In this document: piece after piece, positions 49,647 through 58,211 of the stretch | Layout: each line of letters starts with the position of its first letter | Position numbering within the stretch: position 1 is the stretch's first letter | Assembly (NCBI GenBank): GCA_964524185.1 | Contig: CAZGCI010000012.1 | Coordinates: 1-58,471 of the forward strand | Length of the DNA: 58,471 bases | Direction: 5' to 3' | From: Thiohalocapsa sp964524185 | Lineage (GTDB): Bacteria > Pseudomonadota > Gammaproteobacteria > Chromatiales > Chromatiaceae | Position numbers and translations under genes: made by a program | The notes under the pieces: model-generated | What the model saw: the letters and a program-made list of their open reading frames with translations, nothing else | Databases searched by the model: none | What the model was told of the DNA's origin: nothing

Positions 49647-49786
49647 CCCCAGAAACGGCAGCTGGCCGCTTCCGCGCAGCGATCAGTGTTTGCGCACATT
49701 CAGAACGCGTGTCGACCGAAAGCGCACCTTTCGGGTAAGAGCCGCTCCGACCGTTCCTAGGTTCACAGCGCCAGCGGAGGCCAAGC

Positions 49787-51706
49787 ATGCACAGCGACCA
49801 GCGACCCCCTTCCTCCAGGCCTGGGCCAACCCGCGGCGAGGACCGCATTCGCCGCGCCTTCCTGACCTCACTAGCCGTGATTGGCGCCGTCGCGTTGCTG
49901 GCGGTGGGTGGCTATCTGCTGCTGCGGCCCACGGCGCCGGCCCCGGTGCCGGAGGCGGTGATTGCGCTGCCGGAGCCGGCGCAGCGCACAGCAGGGGCAG
50001 ACGCAGGGCCGCTGCCGGCGGCGACCACTCCGCCCCTGGTCCAGTTCGCCGACATCACCGAGGCGTCCGGCATCGACTTCGTGCACGTCAACGGCGCCTA
50101 TGGCGAGCGGCTGATGCCAGAGACCATCGGCAGCGGTGCGGCCTTCTTCGACTATGACCGCGACGGTGACCAGGATCTGTTTTTGGTGAGCTCCCGGGAG
50201 TGGCCGGACCACCAAACCCGCTCCGCGCAGCCGACGCAGCGGCTCTACCGCAACGACGGCACCGGCCGATTCGAGGATGTCACCGCCGGCAGCGGGCTCG
50301 ACGTGGTCAGCTACGGCATGGGTGTGGCCATCGGCGACGTCGACGGCGACGGCTGGGACGATCTCTATCTCACCACGCTGAATGAGAACCGGCTGTTCCG
50401 CAATGTGCCGGCAGCCGACGGTGGCCGGCGCTTCGAGGACATCACCGAGGCCGCCGGCGTCGCCGGCAGAGACGACGCCTGGTCCTCGAGCGCGACCTTC
50501 TTCGACTACGACCAGGACGGCGACGTGGACCTGTTCGTGGTCAACTATGTGCGCTGGTCCCGGGACATCGATCTCGAGATCGACTTTCGGTTGACCGGGC
50601 TCGGCCGGGCCTACGGCGCCCCGGTCAACTTCGTCGGCACGGACAATGTGTTGTATCGCAACGATGGTGTCGGTGCGGACGGGGGCATCCGCTTCACCGA
50701 TGTCACCGCCGCCGGCATCCGTGTCCCAGACCCCATCACCGGCAACCCCGTGGGGAAAGGGCTCGGGGTTGTGCCCTTCGACTACGACGGCGACGGCTGG
50801 CAAGACCTCATCGTGGTCAACGACACGGTGCGTAACTTACTCTACCGCAATCGGGGCGACGGCCGCTTCGAGGAGATGGCCATCTTCGAGGGCGTGGCCT
50901 ACAACCGCAACGGCAAGGGCACCTCGGCCATGGGTGTGGACGTGGCGCACTTCCGCGGCGACGCGGACCTGGGCATCGCCGTCGGCAACTTCGCCAACGA
51001 GATGGCCTCACTCTTCGTCTCCACCGACGGCCGCCCGCCCTTTGTGGATGAGGCGGTGCTGGAGGGGCTCGGTCCCGCGTCGCGCATTCCGCTTACCTTC
51101 GGGCTCATGTTCTTCGACTACGACCTCGACGGCCGCGAGGACCTGCTGCTCGCCAATGGCCACCTGGAGCACGAGATCCATACCGTTCAGCAGAGTCAGC
51201 ACTATGCCCAGCCGGCCTCGCTGTTTTGGAACTGCGGCGCCGCCTGCGGGGCCAGCTTCGTGCACATGCCGCCAACGCCCGCGGCCGTCGGCGACCTGGC
51301 GCAGGACCTGGTGGGCCGCGGCATCGCCTACGCGGACATCGACGGCGACGGCGACCTGGACGTATTGATCACGCAAAACGGCCGCAGGCCCGCCCTGCTG
51401 CGCAATGATCAGGCCCTCGGCCACCACTGGCTGCGGGTGACGCTCGCGGGCCGGCCGCCCAACACCGGCGCCATCGGCGCCCGGCTGGAGCTCACCGCGG
51501 GGGATGTCACCCAGGTGCGTGACGTGCGTCCGACCCGGGGCTATCTCTCCCAGGTGGAGCGGCCGGTCACCTTCGGGCTCGGCACGCTGGAGGACCCAGG
51601 CGCGGTGCGGTTGCGCATCGTCTGGCCGGACGGCAGCACGCAAACCGTCACCCCGCATGCCCTGGATACCACCCTCAAAATCAGCCAGGACAGCGACGAT
51701 GCGTAA
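49787..51706 (+). CDS. FG-GAP/ASPIC-UnbV (CRTAC1-like) protein, 639 aa
   Basis: A signal-anchor helix at about residues 24-46 is followed by a beta-propeller region with six calcium-loop repeats of the DxDxDGxxD type, among them DYDRDGDQDLF, DVDGDGWDDLY, DYDQDGDVDLF, DYDGDGWQDLI, DYDLDGREDLL and DIDGDGDLDVL, and a C-terminal UnbV domain (about 545-635, GAIGARLELTAG). ATG 49787 has GGAGG 7 bases upstream. In place of the NGDG usually found after LFWN in one repeat it has the Cys pair CGAAC. Likely periplasmic or surface-exposed and calcium-binding; function unknown. Confidence 0.88.
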   Translation: MHSDQRPPSSRPGPTRGEDRIRRAFLTSLAVIGAVALLAVGGYLLLRPTAPAPVPEAVIALPEPAQRTAGADAGPLPAATTPPLVQFADITEASGIDFVHVNGAYGERLMPETIGSGAAFFDYDRDGDQDLFLVSSREWPDHQTRSAQPTQRLYRNDGTGRFEDVTAGSGLDVVSYGMGVAIGDVDGDGWDDLYLTTLNENRLFRNVPAADGGRRFEDITEAAGVAGRDDAWSSSATFFDYDQDGDVDLFVVNYVRWSRDIDLEIDFRLTGLGRAYGAPVNFVGTDNVLYRNDGVGADGGIRFTDVTAAGIRVPDPITGNPVGKGLGVVPFDYDGDGWQDLIVVNDTVRNLLYRNRGDGRFEEMAIFEGVAYNRNGKGTSAMGVDVAHFRGDADLGIAVGNFANEMASLFVSTDGRPPFVDEAVLEGLGPASRIPLTFGLMFFDYDLDGREDLLLANGHLEHEIHTVQQSQHYAQPASLFWNCGAACGASFVHMPPTPAAVGDLAQDLVGRGIAYADIDGDGDLDVLITQNGRRPALLRNDQALGHHWLRVTLAGRPPNTGAIGARLELTAGDVTQVRDVRPTRGYLSQVERPVTFGLGTLEDPGAVRLRIVWPDGSTQTVTPHALDTTLKISQDSDDA

Positions 51707-53471
51707 ACGGGCTCCTCTCAATCCGACGTGTCCCATGGTCGGCGCGCGCCATGGGTGCAGCGGCAGCGGTGGAGCGCTTGGGGCCTGCGTACGAGGCAAG
51801 ACCGCTGTGCTCGTCGCGCTCGGACTTGTGCTGCTGATGAGCACTGCCTGGGTCCAAGCCGACCGCGTCGCTGATCCGCCCAGCATCTTCGGCATCACGC
51901 TCACACCCGTACTGGACGCCGACACCAGCGGCGCGGAGCCGCTGATGCAGGAGGCGCTGGCGGCGGCGCGGAGCGCGCTGAGCACGCAGCTGGCGGCAGC
52001 AGCGCCGGATCGCGACGAGCTGGCCGAGGCCTATGGGCGTCTCGGTGCGCTTTTGGTGCTGGTGGAGGTGGAGGCCCAGGCCGATGCCTGTCTCCGCAAT
52101 GCCATGGCACTGCAGCCGGAGGCATTCCGCTGGCCCTATTACGCCGGTTACCTGGCGCTGCTGGCTGGAAATCTGGATCGCGCCGTGGAGGCCCTCGAGC
52201 AGGCAAGGGCTATCGACCCGAGCTATTCGCCGCTGTATCTGCGCCTCGGCAAGGCGCATCTGGACCGCAGCGAATTGGACCAGGCGCATGAGGCGCTGAC
52301 GCGTGCCGCCGCCGAGCCGAGCCTCACCGGGGTTGCGAGCTACTATTTGGGTCAGATCGCGTTGCTCCAGCGGCGCTTCGAGGACGCCGTTAGGCTGCTG
52401 GAGGCCGCCCTCGAGGCCAACCCCAACGCCACCGAGGTGCACTATCCCCTGGCCCAAGCCCACCGGGCACTTGGTCACGACGCGCAGGCCCGCGCGCATC
52501 TCGACGCCTTCGATCTGCGTGAACCGGAGGTCGCCGACCCTTTAATCGCCGAGCTGCAGGCGGTCACGGATCGGTCCCTGCCGGCGTTCAAGGAGGCGCT
52601 GCATGCCGTGCGCGGCGGCGATTACGCGCAGGCGGTGCAGCGCTTCGCCGATGGCCTGGCGATCGCCCCGGACAATGTCGCGGCGCGCATCAGCTACGCC
52701 CGCGTCCTTTGGCTGACCGGCGCGCACGACCAGGCGAGTGCGGAGCTGGCACAGGTGCTGGCGCAGGCGCCGGACGCCCCGCTGGCGCTGTTCTTAGTGG
52801 GTGTCATCGCCGAGCACCGAGGTGACGTCGCAGCGGCCAAGCGTCTTTATCGACAAGTTCTGGTGCGGGAGCCGGCCCATGCGGGCGCCTGGTTCCAACT
52901 CGCCAACCTGGCCTTCCGCGCCGAGGACTACAGCGCTGCAGCCGTGGCCTATCGTGAGGTGCTTGCGGTGGATGATGATGTGGCGCCGGCTCGGCTGCTG
53001 GCGCTGGTGGCTGAGCGCCGCGGCGGTGCGTCGGATGCAACCGTCCTCGGGCGCCTGCGCAGTGTCGTCGCGACCTATCCGGACGACCCGCAGCTGCGCT
53101 ATGCACTGGCACGGCTGCTGGCTGCCACCGCGGATGCCGACCTGCAGGATGCGGCAGCGGCACTGAACCTGGCCGCGAAGCTCAACGCGGACCTCAGCGC
53201 CGGCGGCCCCATCCCACCGCATCGACGCGCGCTGGCGTTGGCGCGTGCCGCCGCCGGCGACGACGCGGGTGCCGTGGCGCTGCTGCGGCCCTTGCAGGCG
53301 GCGGCCTGGATGCTGCCACCCGCCGAGGCGGCGTTGCTGGACGCCGAGCTGGCGCGCTACGGCGACGGCCGCTTGCCTGAGGCCTGGCCCGTAGACGACC
53401 CCCTGCTCGCGCCACCACTGTTTAGCGCCGACCAGGTCATGCGGGACTATCCGGCCGCCAAGCCGTATTGA
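51699..53471 (+). CDS. Secreted TPR protein, 590 aa
   Basis: ATG 51699 overlaps the end of the FG-GAP gene by 8 bases with AGGA 8 bases upstream, so translation is coupled. A long positively charged lead and a hydrophobic core (AVLVALGLVLLMSTAWVQA) direct export. The rest is a superhelix of about 10-12 TPRs with classic spacing (e.g. ALEQARAIDPSYSPLYLRLG). No enzyme motif or heme. Probably a periplasmic scaffold for its two upstream neighbours. A strong bidirectional terminator follows. Confidence 0.85.
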   Translation: MRKRAPLNPTCPMVGARHGCSGSGGALGACVRGKTAVLVALGLVLLMSTAWVQADRVADPPSIFGITLTPVLDADTSGAEPLMQEALAAARSALSTQLAAAAPDRDELAEAYGRLGALLVLVEVEAQADACLRNAMALQPEAFRWPYYAGYLALLAGNLDRAVEALEQARAIDPSYSPLYLRLGKAHLDRSELDQAHEALTRAAAEPSLTGVASYYLGQIALLQRRFEDAVRLLEAALEANPNATEVHYPLAQAHRALGHDAQARAHLDAFDLREPEVADPLIAELQAVTDRSLPAFKEALHAVRGGDYAQAVQRFADGLAIAPDNVAARISYARVLWLTGAHDQASAELAQVLAQAPDAPLALFLVGVIAEHRGDVAAAKRLYRQVLVREPAHAGAWFQLANLAFRAEDYSAAAVAYREVLAVDDDVAPARLLALVAERRGGASDATVLGRLRSVVATYPDDPQLRYALARLLAATADADLQDAAAALNLAAKLNADLSAGGPIPPHRRALALARAAAGDDAGAVALLRPLQAAAWMLPPAEAALLDAELARYGDGRLPEAWPVDDPLLAPPLFSADQVMRDYPAAKPY

Positions 53472-53539
53472 GCAAGCTCAGGGAGGACTGACAAGGGCTA
53501 CACGTCCGTCTGGGCCTCCGGGCTGGCGTGGCCCGCTAC

Positions 53540-53569
53540 GCAAAAGGGCCGGTTGCCCGGCCCTTTTGC
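53540..53569. terminator. Bidirectional intrinsic terminator
   Basis: GCAAAAGGGCCGG-TTGC-CCGGCCCTTTTGC is a perfect 13-base stem with A/T tracts on both sides, placed between the convergent TPR gene and the sulfur globule-like gene. It can end transcripts from either direction. Confidence 0.93.
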
Positions 53570-53604
53570 TGTGCGAGTAAGGTGCCTGCCGTGGCCCCGT
53601 GGGC

Positions 53605-53937
53605 TCAGCGTTGGGTGCTGCTGTCCTCTGGCGTGGATGGGGCGACCGGCTGCTGGTAGGCGCCGTAGGGGTAGCCCCAGCCGTAGCCAGGGTAGCCGCC
53701 CCAACCGCCGTAGCCCGGGTAACCCCAGCCACCGTAGTACGGATTGCCCCAGTCGCCGTAGCCGGGATAGCCGTAACCGCCGTAATAAGGATAGCCGCCG
53801 TACCACGGACCGCGGTGCCAGGGGCCGCCGTACCAGGGACCGTTACCCCAGGAGCCCCAGAACGCCTGGGCGGGCGTGGTGACCAGTGTGGCAAGCAGTG
53901 CGCTAGCAGCGGCGCTCAGCATCAAGGTCTTCTTCAT
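53605..53937 (-). CDS. Gly/Tyr/Trp-rich secreted protein, likely sulfur globule protein
   Basis: Signal peptide at residues 1-25 (MLSAAASALLATLVTTPAQA) and an 85-residue mature part made almost entirely of Gly, Tyr, Trp and Pro in loose repeats such as YPGYGGWGG and WYGGPWHRG. This composition and size match the SgpA/B/C proteins that coat periplasmic sulfur globules in Chromatiaceae. AGGAGG lies 8 bases before ATG 53937. Upstream, TTGTGG and TATACT (19-base spacer, 54028-53998) could be the promoter, and GCCGGG/CCCGGC forms a hairpin in the leader. The glycine-rich composition alone could also suit other cell-surface proteins. Confidence 0.75.
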   Translation of the reverse strand: MKKTLMLSAAASALLATLVTTPAQAFWGSWGNGPWYGGPWHRGPWYGGYPYYGGYGYPGYGDWGNPYYGGWGYPGYGGWGGYPGYGWGYPYGAYQQPVAPSTPEDSSTQR

Positions 53938-54219
53938 GCATTGCCTCCTCGCATTGTTCAGGACGAAGGTGCCGGGATCACTGACCCCGGCTCTTCAGTA
54001 TACCGCTGGAAACATTAGTCGCCACAAGGGTAAATACGGAGGGTCGACACGGCCGATGGCCGGTTTGGGCGGCGCCGGAGCCGCAGTAGCCGGGCGCCTC
54101 CAACGCAGTGGCAGCGAACAGGAGCGGAGCCCGACGCCAGGTCGTCGGTGAAGCGAAATTGCCGCGCTGCCCACCCTGTGGCAGCCTTGACCCCCCACCA
54201 CGACACTGAGGAAGGAACA

Positions 54220-54879
54220 ATGCGCATCATTCTGCTCGGCGGCCCCGGGGCCGGCAAAGGCACCCAGGCCGGCTTCATCAAGGAGCATTTCCAGATCCCA
54301 CAGATCTCCACGGGCGACATGCTCCGCGGCCACGTCAAGGCCGGCACCGGGCTTGGCAAGGCCGCGAAAGAGATCATGGACGCGGGTGGGCTGGTGTCAG
54401 ACGACATCATCATGGGCATGGTCAAGGCGCGCATTACCGAGGATGACTGCAAGAACGGCTTCCTGTTCGACGGCTTCCCGCGCACCCTGGCGCAGGCGGA
54501 CGCCCTGAAGGACGCCGGCGTCTTCGTCGATGCCGTGGTAGAAATCGCCGTACCCGATGCAGCAATTATCAAGCGCATGGCGGGGCGGCGTGTGCACCTG
54601 GCCTCCGGCCGCACCTATCACATCGAGTTCAACCCCCCGCGGGAAGAGGGCAAGGATGACGAGACCGGCGAGCCGCTGATCCAGCGCGACGACGACCAGG
54701 AAGCAACCGTCCGAGAGCGCCTCAAGGTCTACCACGACCAAACCGCCCCACTCATCGATTACTACGCCAGGTGGGCGGCGGCGGGCGGGGAGGGCGCACC
54801 ACGCTACATCAAGGTCGACGGCGTCGGCAGCGTCGATGAGATCCGCGACGCCATCATTGGCAAGCTCGAGCAGGAGTGA
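54220..54879 (+). CDS. adk: Adenylate kinase Adk
   Basis: Interconverts ATP plus AMP with ADP. The P-loop is GGPGAGKGT (7-15), with QISTGDMLR, LFDGFPRTLAQADAL and GRRVHLASGRTYHIEFNPP of the LID domain, which has no zinc Cys. At 219 residues it is the long form. AGGAAGGAA just before ATG 54220 is the ribosome binding site. Divergent from the sulfur globule-like gene; convergent with mgtE. Confidence 0.96.
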   Translation: MRIILLGGPGAGKGTQAGFIKEHFQIPQISTGDMLRGHVKAGTGLGKAAKEIMDAGGLVSDDIIMGMVKARITEDDCKNGFLFDGFPRTLAQADALKDAGVFVDAVVEIAVPDAAIIKRMAGRRVHLASGRTYHIEFNPPREEGKDDETGEPLIQRDDDQEATVRERLKVYHDQTAPLIDYYARWAAAGGEGAPRYIKVDGVGSVDEIRDAIIGKLEQE

Positions 54880-54912
54880 GGTGGCAGGCTACGTCAGTGG
54901 ATTTGAGATGAC

Positions 54913-56271
54913 TCAGGCATCCCGCATCGAGAAATCGAGCAGGCTGGTAGCGATACCGAAATAGATCAGCACGCCGAGAGCGTCCGCGATGGAGGTGATC
55001 AGCGGCGCGCTCGCGGTGGCCGGATCGAGCTTCAATTTGCTCAGCAGGAAGGGCATCGACATGCCAATCACACTGCCGGCGAGCACGATCGCCTGCATCG
55101 ACACGGCCACCACCACAGCGATCTCCGGCCCGCCGCGCCACAAGCCGAGGGACGACACCGCCAGCGCCATCGACAGCCCGAGCAGACCGGCGACGATCAA
55201 TTCGCGGCCCAGCATCGCCGCCCAGTCCTTGAGCACCACATCCCCGGTGGCCAATGCCCGCACCATCAGCGTCGCCGCTTGCGAGCCGGCGTTCCCGCCG
55301 CTGTCGATCAGCAGCGGCAGGAAGAACACCAGGGCAATATAGGCGGCAATGGTGTCCTCGAAATACGCGATCCCAGCGCCGGAAAACAAGTTGCCGAACA
55401 CCAGCAATAGGAGCCAAAACACCCGCTTGCGAAACAGCAGCCAAACCGAGGCGTCCTTGAGGTTCTTGCCCAAGGCGCCCACCGAAGCCACTTTTTGGAA
55501 GTCTGTGCTGCTTTCCTCTTGTTCCACATCCATGGCATCGTCATAGGTGACAATGCCCACCAGCATGCCGCTGTCATTGACCACCGGCAGCGCCATCAAG
55601 TCATATTTGCTAATCAGGTGCACCGCCTCCTCGCGCGGCGCATCGGCGGCAATACGCACTGGGCTCAGCTTCATCAATTCGCCGACACGGGCCTGGGCGC
55701 CGGCGAGAATCAGCTCCTTCAGCGACACGGTACCAACCAGATGACGCTCGGCGTCGATGACGAAGGCCTGATAGATGGTCTCGGCATCGGGGGCGATGCG
55801 GCGCAGTTCCTCGATGGCGGCGGGCGCAGTGAGATCGGGCGAGAGCGTGGCATAGTCCGAGGTCATCACCGCGCCGACCTGCTCCTCCGGATAGGCGGCC
55901 AAGCGGCGAATGTCCTCGCGCTCGATCTGCGCTAGCGCCGGCATCACGGCCACGCGCTGTTCCTCGGTCAAGGCATTGTAGAGGTCGGCACGCTCGTCGG
56001 GCGACATGTGCAGGAATAATTCGGCTAGTCGGCCGCGGCCGATGGTCTCGCTGATGCGAACCTGCAGGTCGCGCGGCAGATAGCCGAATACCTCGGCCCG
56101 CTTGGGCGCACTGGCCAATTCCAGCAATTGGCGCTGCTGCGCGAGCGGCAGCATGGTGATAGCGGTGGCGATATCGGCTGGGTGCGCGCGCTCCTCGACA
56201 ATGCGGAATGTCTCGGCGTCCTGGGCAGCGAGGGCGGTCTTGAGCGTAAAAACGACGTCTTGGTAGTTCAT
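54913..56271 (-). CDS. mgtE: MgtE magnesium transporter
   Basis: A Mg2+ channel gated by its cytosolic domains. An N-domain of helical hairpins (about 1-130), tandem CBS domains (135-255, ending LPVVNDSGMLVGIVTYDD), a connecting plug helix, then five membrane helices (about 285-450) with the pore segment PLLIDSGGNAGSQAATL. ATG 56271 with GGAGG 11 bases upstream gives 452 residues. No M-box type riboswitch was recognised in the 5' region. Confidence 0.95.
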   Translation of the reverse strand: MNYQDVVFTLKTALAAQDAETFRIVEERAHPADIATAITMLPLAQQRQLLELASAPKRAEVFGYLPRDLQVRISETIGRGRLAELFLHMSPDERADLYNALTEEQRVAVMPALAQIEREDIRRLAAYPEEQVGAVMTSDYATLSPDLTAPAAIEELRRIAPDAETIYQAFVIDAERHLVGTVSLKELILAGAQARVGELMKLSPVRIAADAPREEAVHLISKYDLMALPVVNDSGMLVGIVTYDDAMDVEQEESSTDFQKVASVGALGKNLKDASVWLLFRKRVFWLLLLVFGNLFSGAGIAYFEDTIAAYIALVFFLPLLIDSGGNAGSQAATLMVRALATGDVVLKDWAAMLGRELIVAGLLGLSMALAVSSLGLWRGGPEIAVVVAVSMQAIVLAGSVIGMSMPFLLSKLKLDPATASAPLITSIADALGVLIYFGIATSLLDFSMRDA

Positions 56272-56802
56272 GGCTTGACGTCCTCCAAGCTGATCTAGGG
56301 CTGGCGTGGAACCGGGTTGGCGGCATGCGGCGCCCTGCTCTGGGCGCGTATCAATGCATTGTTTTTGCTCTCGTTGAGCCGAGGAGAGGCAAGTACTGAT
56401 GCGGTGCCCCCCGAGCAGCGCAGCGATGCACGGGAACGCGGCACGCATGGACGCCGCCGCGGGTCGCGGCGGCGTTTGCCGAGCACTGACCGAAAAGGGT
56501 CGATGCGCCAAGCGATCGACAATGACGCCGTGCCTGGAGAGAGCCCGATTAAGCCCCATCAGGCACGGCGGAGGGTAGGGTCTCCGAGGTCTGTCAGGTC
56601 ACGATGTCGATGGGACATCGACAACTGTCGCTTGGATCAGTACTCACGGAGCCCTCAGGCAGTGATTAAGACCCGACATACGATCAACGCGCGTCCGCAG
56701 GCCTGTCAACCCACGTCTTCCCAAACGGCTCGCACACAGATGCGAATTGTGGGTAAAATCGTCGGGCCCTTAGTCAGGATTTAATATCCGGAATTCACTC
56801 AC
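56272..56802. other. Long divergent intergenic region with a GC hairpin
   Basis: 531 bases between mgtE (minus) and uppP (plus). ACGCCGCCGCG-GGT-CGCGGCGGCGT (56451-56475) is a perfect 11-base stem followed by TTT on the plus strand, which could terminate a short leader in either direction. CGATGTC...GACATCG (56605-56623) is a second small palindrome. AT-rich sequence at 56750-56790 probably holds the uppP promoter, but no clear -35/-10 pair is seen. No ORF looks coding. Confidence 0.5.
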
Positions 56803-57615
56803 ATGTCTTTCATCGAAATCCTCGTCTTATCAATCGTTCAGGGATTGACGGAATTCCTGCCTATCTCAAGTGCCGCGCACCTGCTGCTGGTGCCGATCAT
56901 TACCGGCTGGGATGACCAGGGACTGGCATTCGATCTGGCCATTCATATCGGCAGTCTCATCGCGGTAGTGCTGTATTTTCGTCAAGCCCTTTGGCAGATG
57001 ATCAGGGACTGGCTGCAAGCGTTGGTGAACCGCCAAGAGACGCCCGATTCGCGGCTGGGTTGGGCGGTTTTGGTCGGCACCATCCCGGTGGGCGTGGCGG
57101 GATTACTGGTCAAGGAGTTCGTCGAAACAACGCTGCGTACGCCGGCGATCGGCGCTCTGGTGATGGCCGTTTCACTAATCGGCTTCGGCCTACTGCTGGG
57201 CTGGGCCGATTGGCGGCAGCGGGGTCAGCGCAGCGAATACGAACTGCGCTGGACCGATGTGCTGGTGATTGGCTGCGCGCAGGCCCTGGCGCTGATCCCG
57301 GGCACGTCGCGGTCGGGTATCACCATCACCGCGGCGCTCTTCTTGGGGTTAACCCGTGAGGCCGCGGCCCGGTTTTCGTTCCTGTTGTCGATCCCGGTCA
57401 TCGCGTTGGCCGGCGGCCTCGAGACCGTGGATCTGATCCGCAGTACCACACCCGTCGCCTGGGGCGCCATGGGCCTGGGTGTGGTGCTTTCGGGTCTCAG
57501 CGCCTATCTCTGCATTCACTATTTTCTGTTGTTCATCAAGCGCATTGGGATGCAGCCGTTCGTCCTGTATCGCCTGCTGCTCGGGGCAGTCTTGCTGTGG
57601 GTCTTCTGGCCCTGA
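56803..57615 (+). CDS. uppP: Undecaprenyl-diphosphatase UppP (BacA)
   Basis: Recycles undecaprenyl pyrophosphate for cell wall and LPS synthesis; overexpression gives bacitracin resistance in E. coli. The family signatures are SIVQGLTEFLPISSAAHLLL (with A in place of the usual second S of SSS) and LIPGTSRSGITITAAL. At 270 residues with about eight helices it is of normal length. No strong ribosome binding site is visible before ATG 56803. Confidence 0.95.
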   Translation: MSFIEILVLSIVQGLTEFLPISSAAHLLLVPIITGWDDQGLAFDLAIHIGSLIAVVLYFRQALWQMIRDWLQALVNRQETPDSRLGWAVLVGTIPVGVAGLLVKEFVETTLRTPAIGALVMAVSLIGFGLLLGWADWRQRGQRSEYELRWTDVLVIGCAQALALIPGTSRSGITITAALFLGLTREAAARFSFLLSIPVIALAGGLETVDLIRSTTPVAWGAMGLGVVLSGLSAYLCIHYFLLFIKRIGMQPFVLYRLLLGAVLLWVFWP

Positions 57616-57699
57616 GCCGCCGCTGCACAGAGCGCAACAGTCCCACCAACCGAGCCAACCGCCAGGTAATCGCGCTGATGCAAGGTGAAACCGCTGAAG

Positions 57700-57803
57700 C
57701 ATTTGGCTCGCATGCGCGCCTCGGCCCTCACCTCTGGCCAATAAGCCAACCGCTGGCATGCAGGCATTCTCGTCGCTCTTCGGTTTGAGGCATCACCTCG
57801 CCT
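57700..57803 (-). repeat. Family B dispersed repeat, copy 3 (diverged)
   Basis: Read on the minus strand it matches copy 1 through GATGCCTCA, ACCGA, GAGCGACG, TGCC, GCCAGCGG and GGCCAG in the same order, but with more substitutions than copies 1 and 2 share. It is the first of several repeat features in the 582-base stretch 57616-58197, which has no complete gene. Confidence 0.65.
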
Positions 57804-57835
57804 GACGATCACGCAGCTGGCGTGGTTTAACGTAA

Positions 57836-58089
57836 AAAGAGCAGTTGACTGCTTCAGGGTGTTTTTTACGTCTCTGCGCTGCCTGCGAGTTTGGCGCGCT
57901 CTGCACGTCACCCACTGGGTGCGCCGCGCTGCGCTCACCCAATGACATCCACTGGGGCACGCCCCGCGGGGCGCCCGGCGGCGTGACAACGCCTCGCAAT
58001 AGAGCGGCTATTCCTCGTCGTTGTGCCTTGCCAGCCAGCAGGAGATCAGGCCCGCGGACCGCACCCTGACGACCGTACAACTGCTCTTT
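57836..58089. mobile_element. Candidate 254-base inverted-repeat element (MITE-like)
   Basis: AAAGAGCAGTTG (57836-57847) and CAACTGCTCTTT (58078-58089) are perfect 12-base terminal inverted repeats. The right end abuts the point where a HEPN coding frame is lost (near 58092). There is no transposase. The left end lies inside another palindrome (ACGTAAAAA/TTTTTACGT, 57830-57871). No clear target-site duplication was seen, so the boundaries are tentative. Confidence 0.5.
57978..58030. repeat. Degenerate core of family A palindrome
   Basis: GCGTGACAACGCCTCGCAATAG...CTATTCCTCGTCGTTGTGCC mirrors the core of the complete family A copy (GCGTGACGACTCCTCGCCATAG...CTATGACGCGTCGTCGTGCC). It can form a long hairpin. 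It lies inside the candidate element 57836-58089. Confidence 0.55.
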
Positions 58090-58091
58090 CT

Positions 58092-58211
58092 AGGGTGAAA
58101 CCCGATGACTTCTTCGGGCGTTTGGCCCGACTCGCGCAGTGGCCGCAGGCTCAGTCGATCGCGCAGCGCGGCGTCGTACAGCGCCTGCGCTTGGTCGCTA
58201 TGGCTGCTCAT
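58092..58211 (-). pseudogene. HEPN domain gene fragment, truncated
   Basis: ATG 58211 overlaps the MNT gene by 14 bases, as in MNT-HEPN pairs. Residues 1-39 (DQAQALYDAALRDRLSLRPL ... TPEEVIGFH) fit the N-terminus of HEPN domains, but after VIGFH the similarity stops where the inverted-repeat element begins, and the frame ends at 58008 without the later HEPN helices or the RxxxxH catalytic motif. The toxin-like partner is therefore very probably dead. Confidence 0.65.

Noticed and set aside
56272..56802. M-box or other known magnesium riboswitch ahead of mgtE
   Set aside because: I could not identify the conserved M-box core; only generic hairpins are visible.
57616..58197. Hidden gene downstream of uppP
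   Set aside because: All frames here run through repeats and palindromes; apart from the HEPN fragment at its end, nothing looks like protein.
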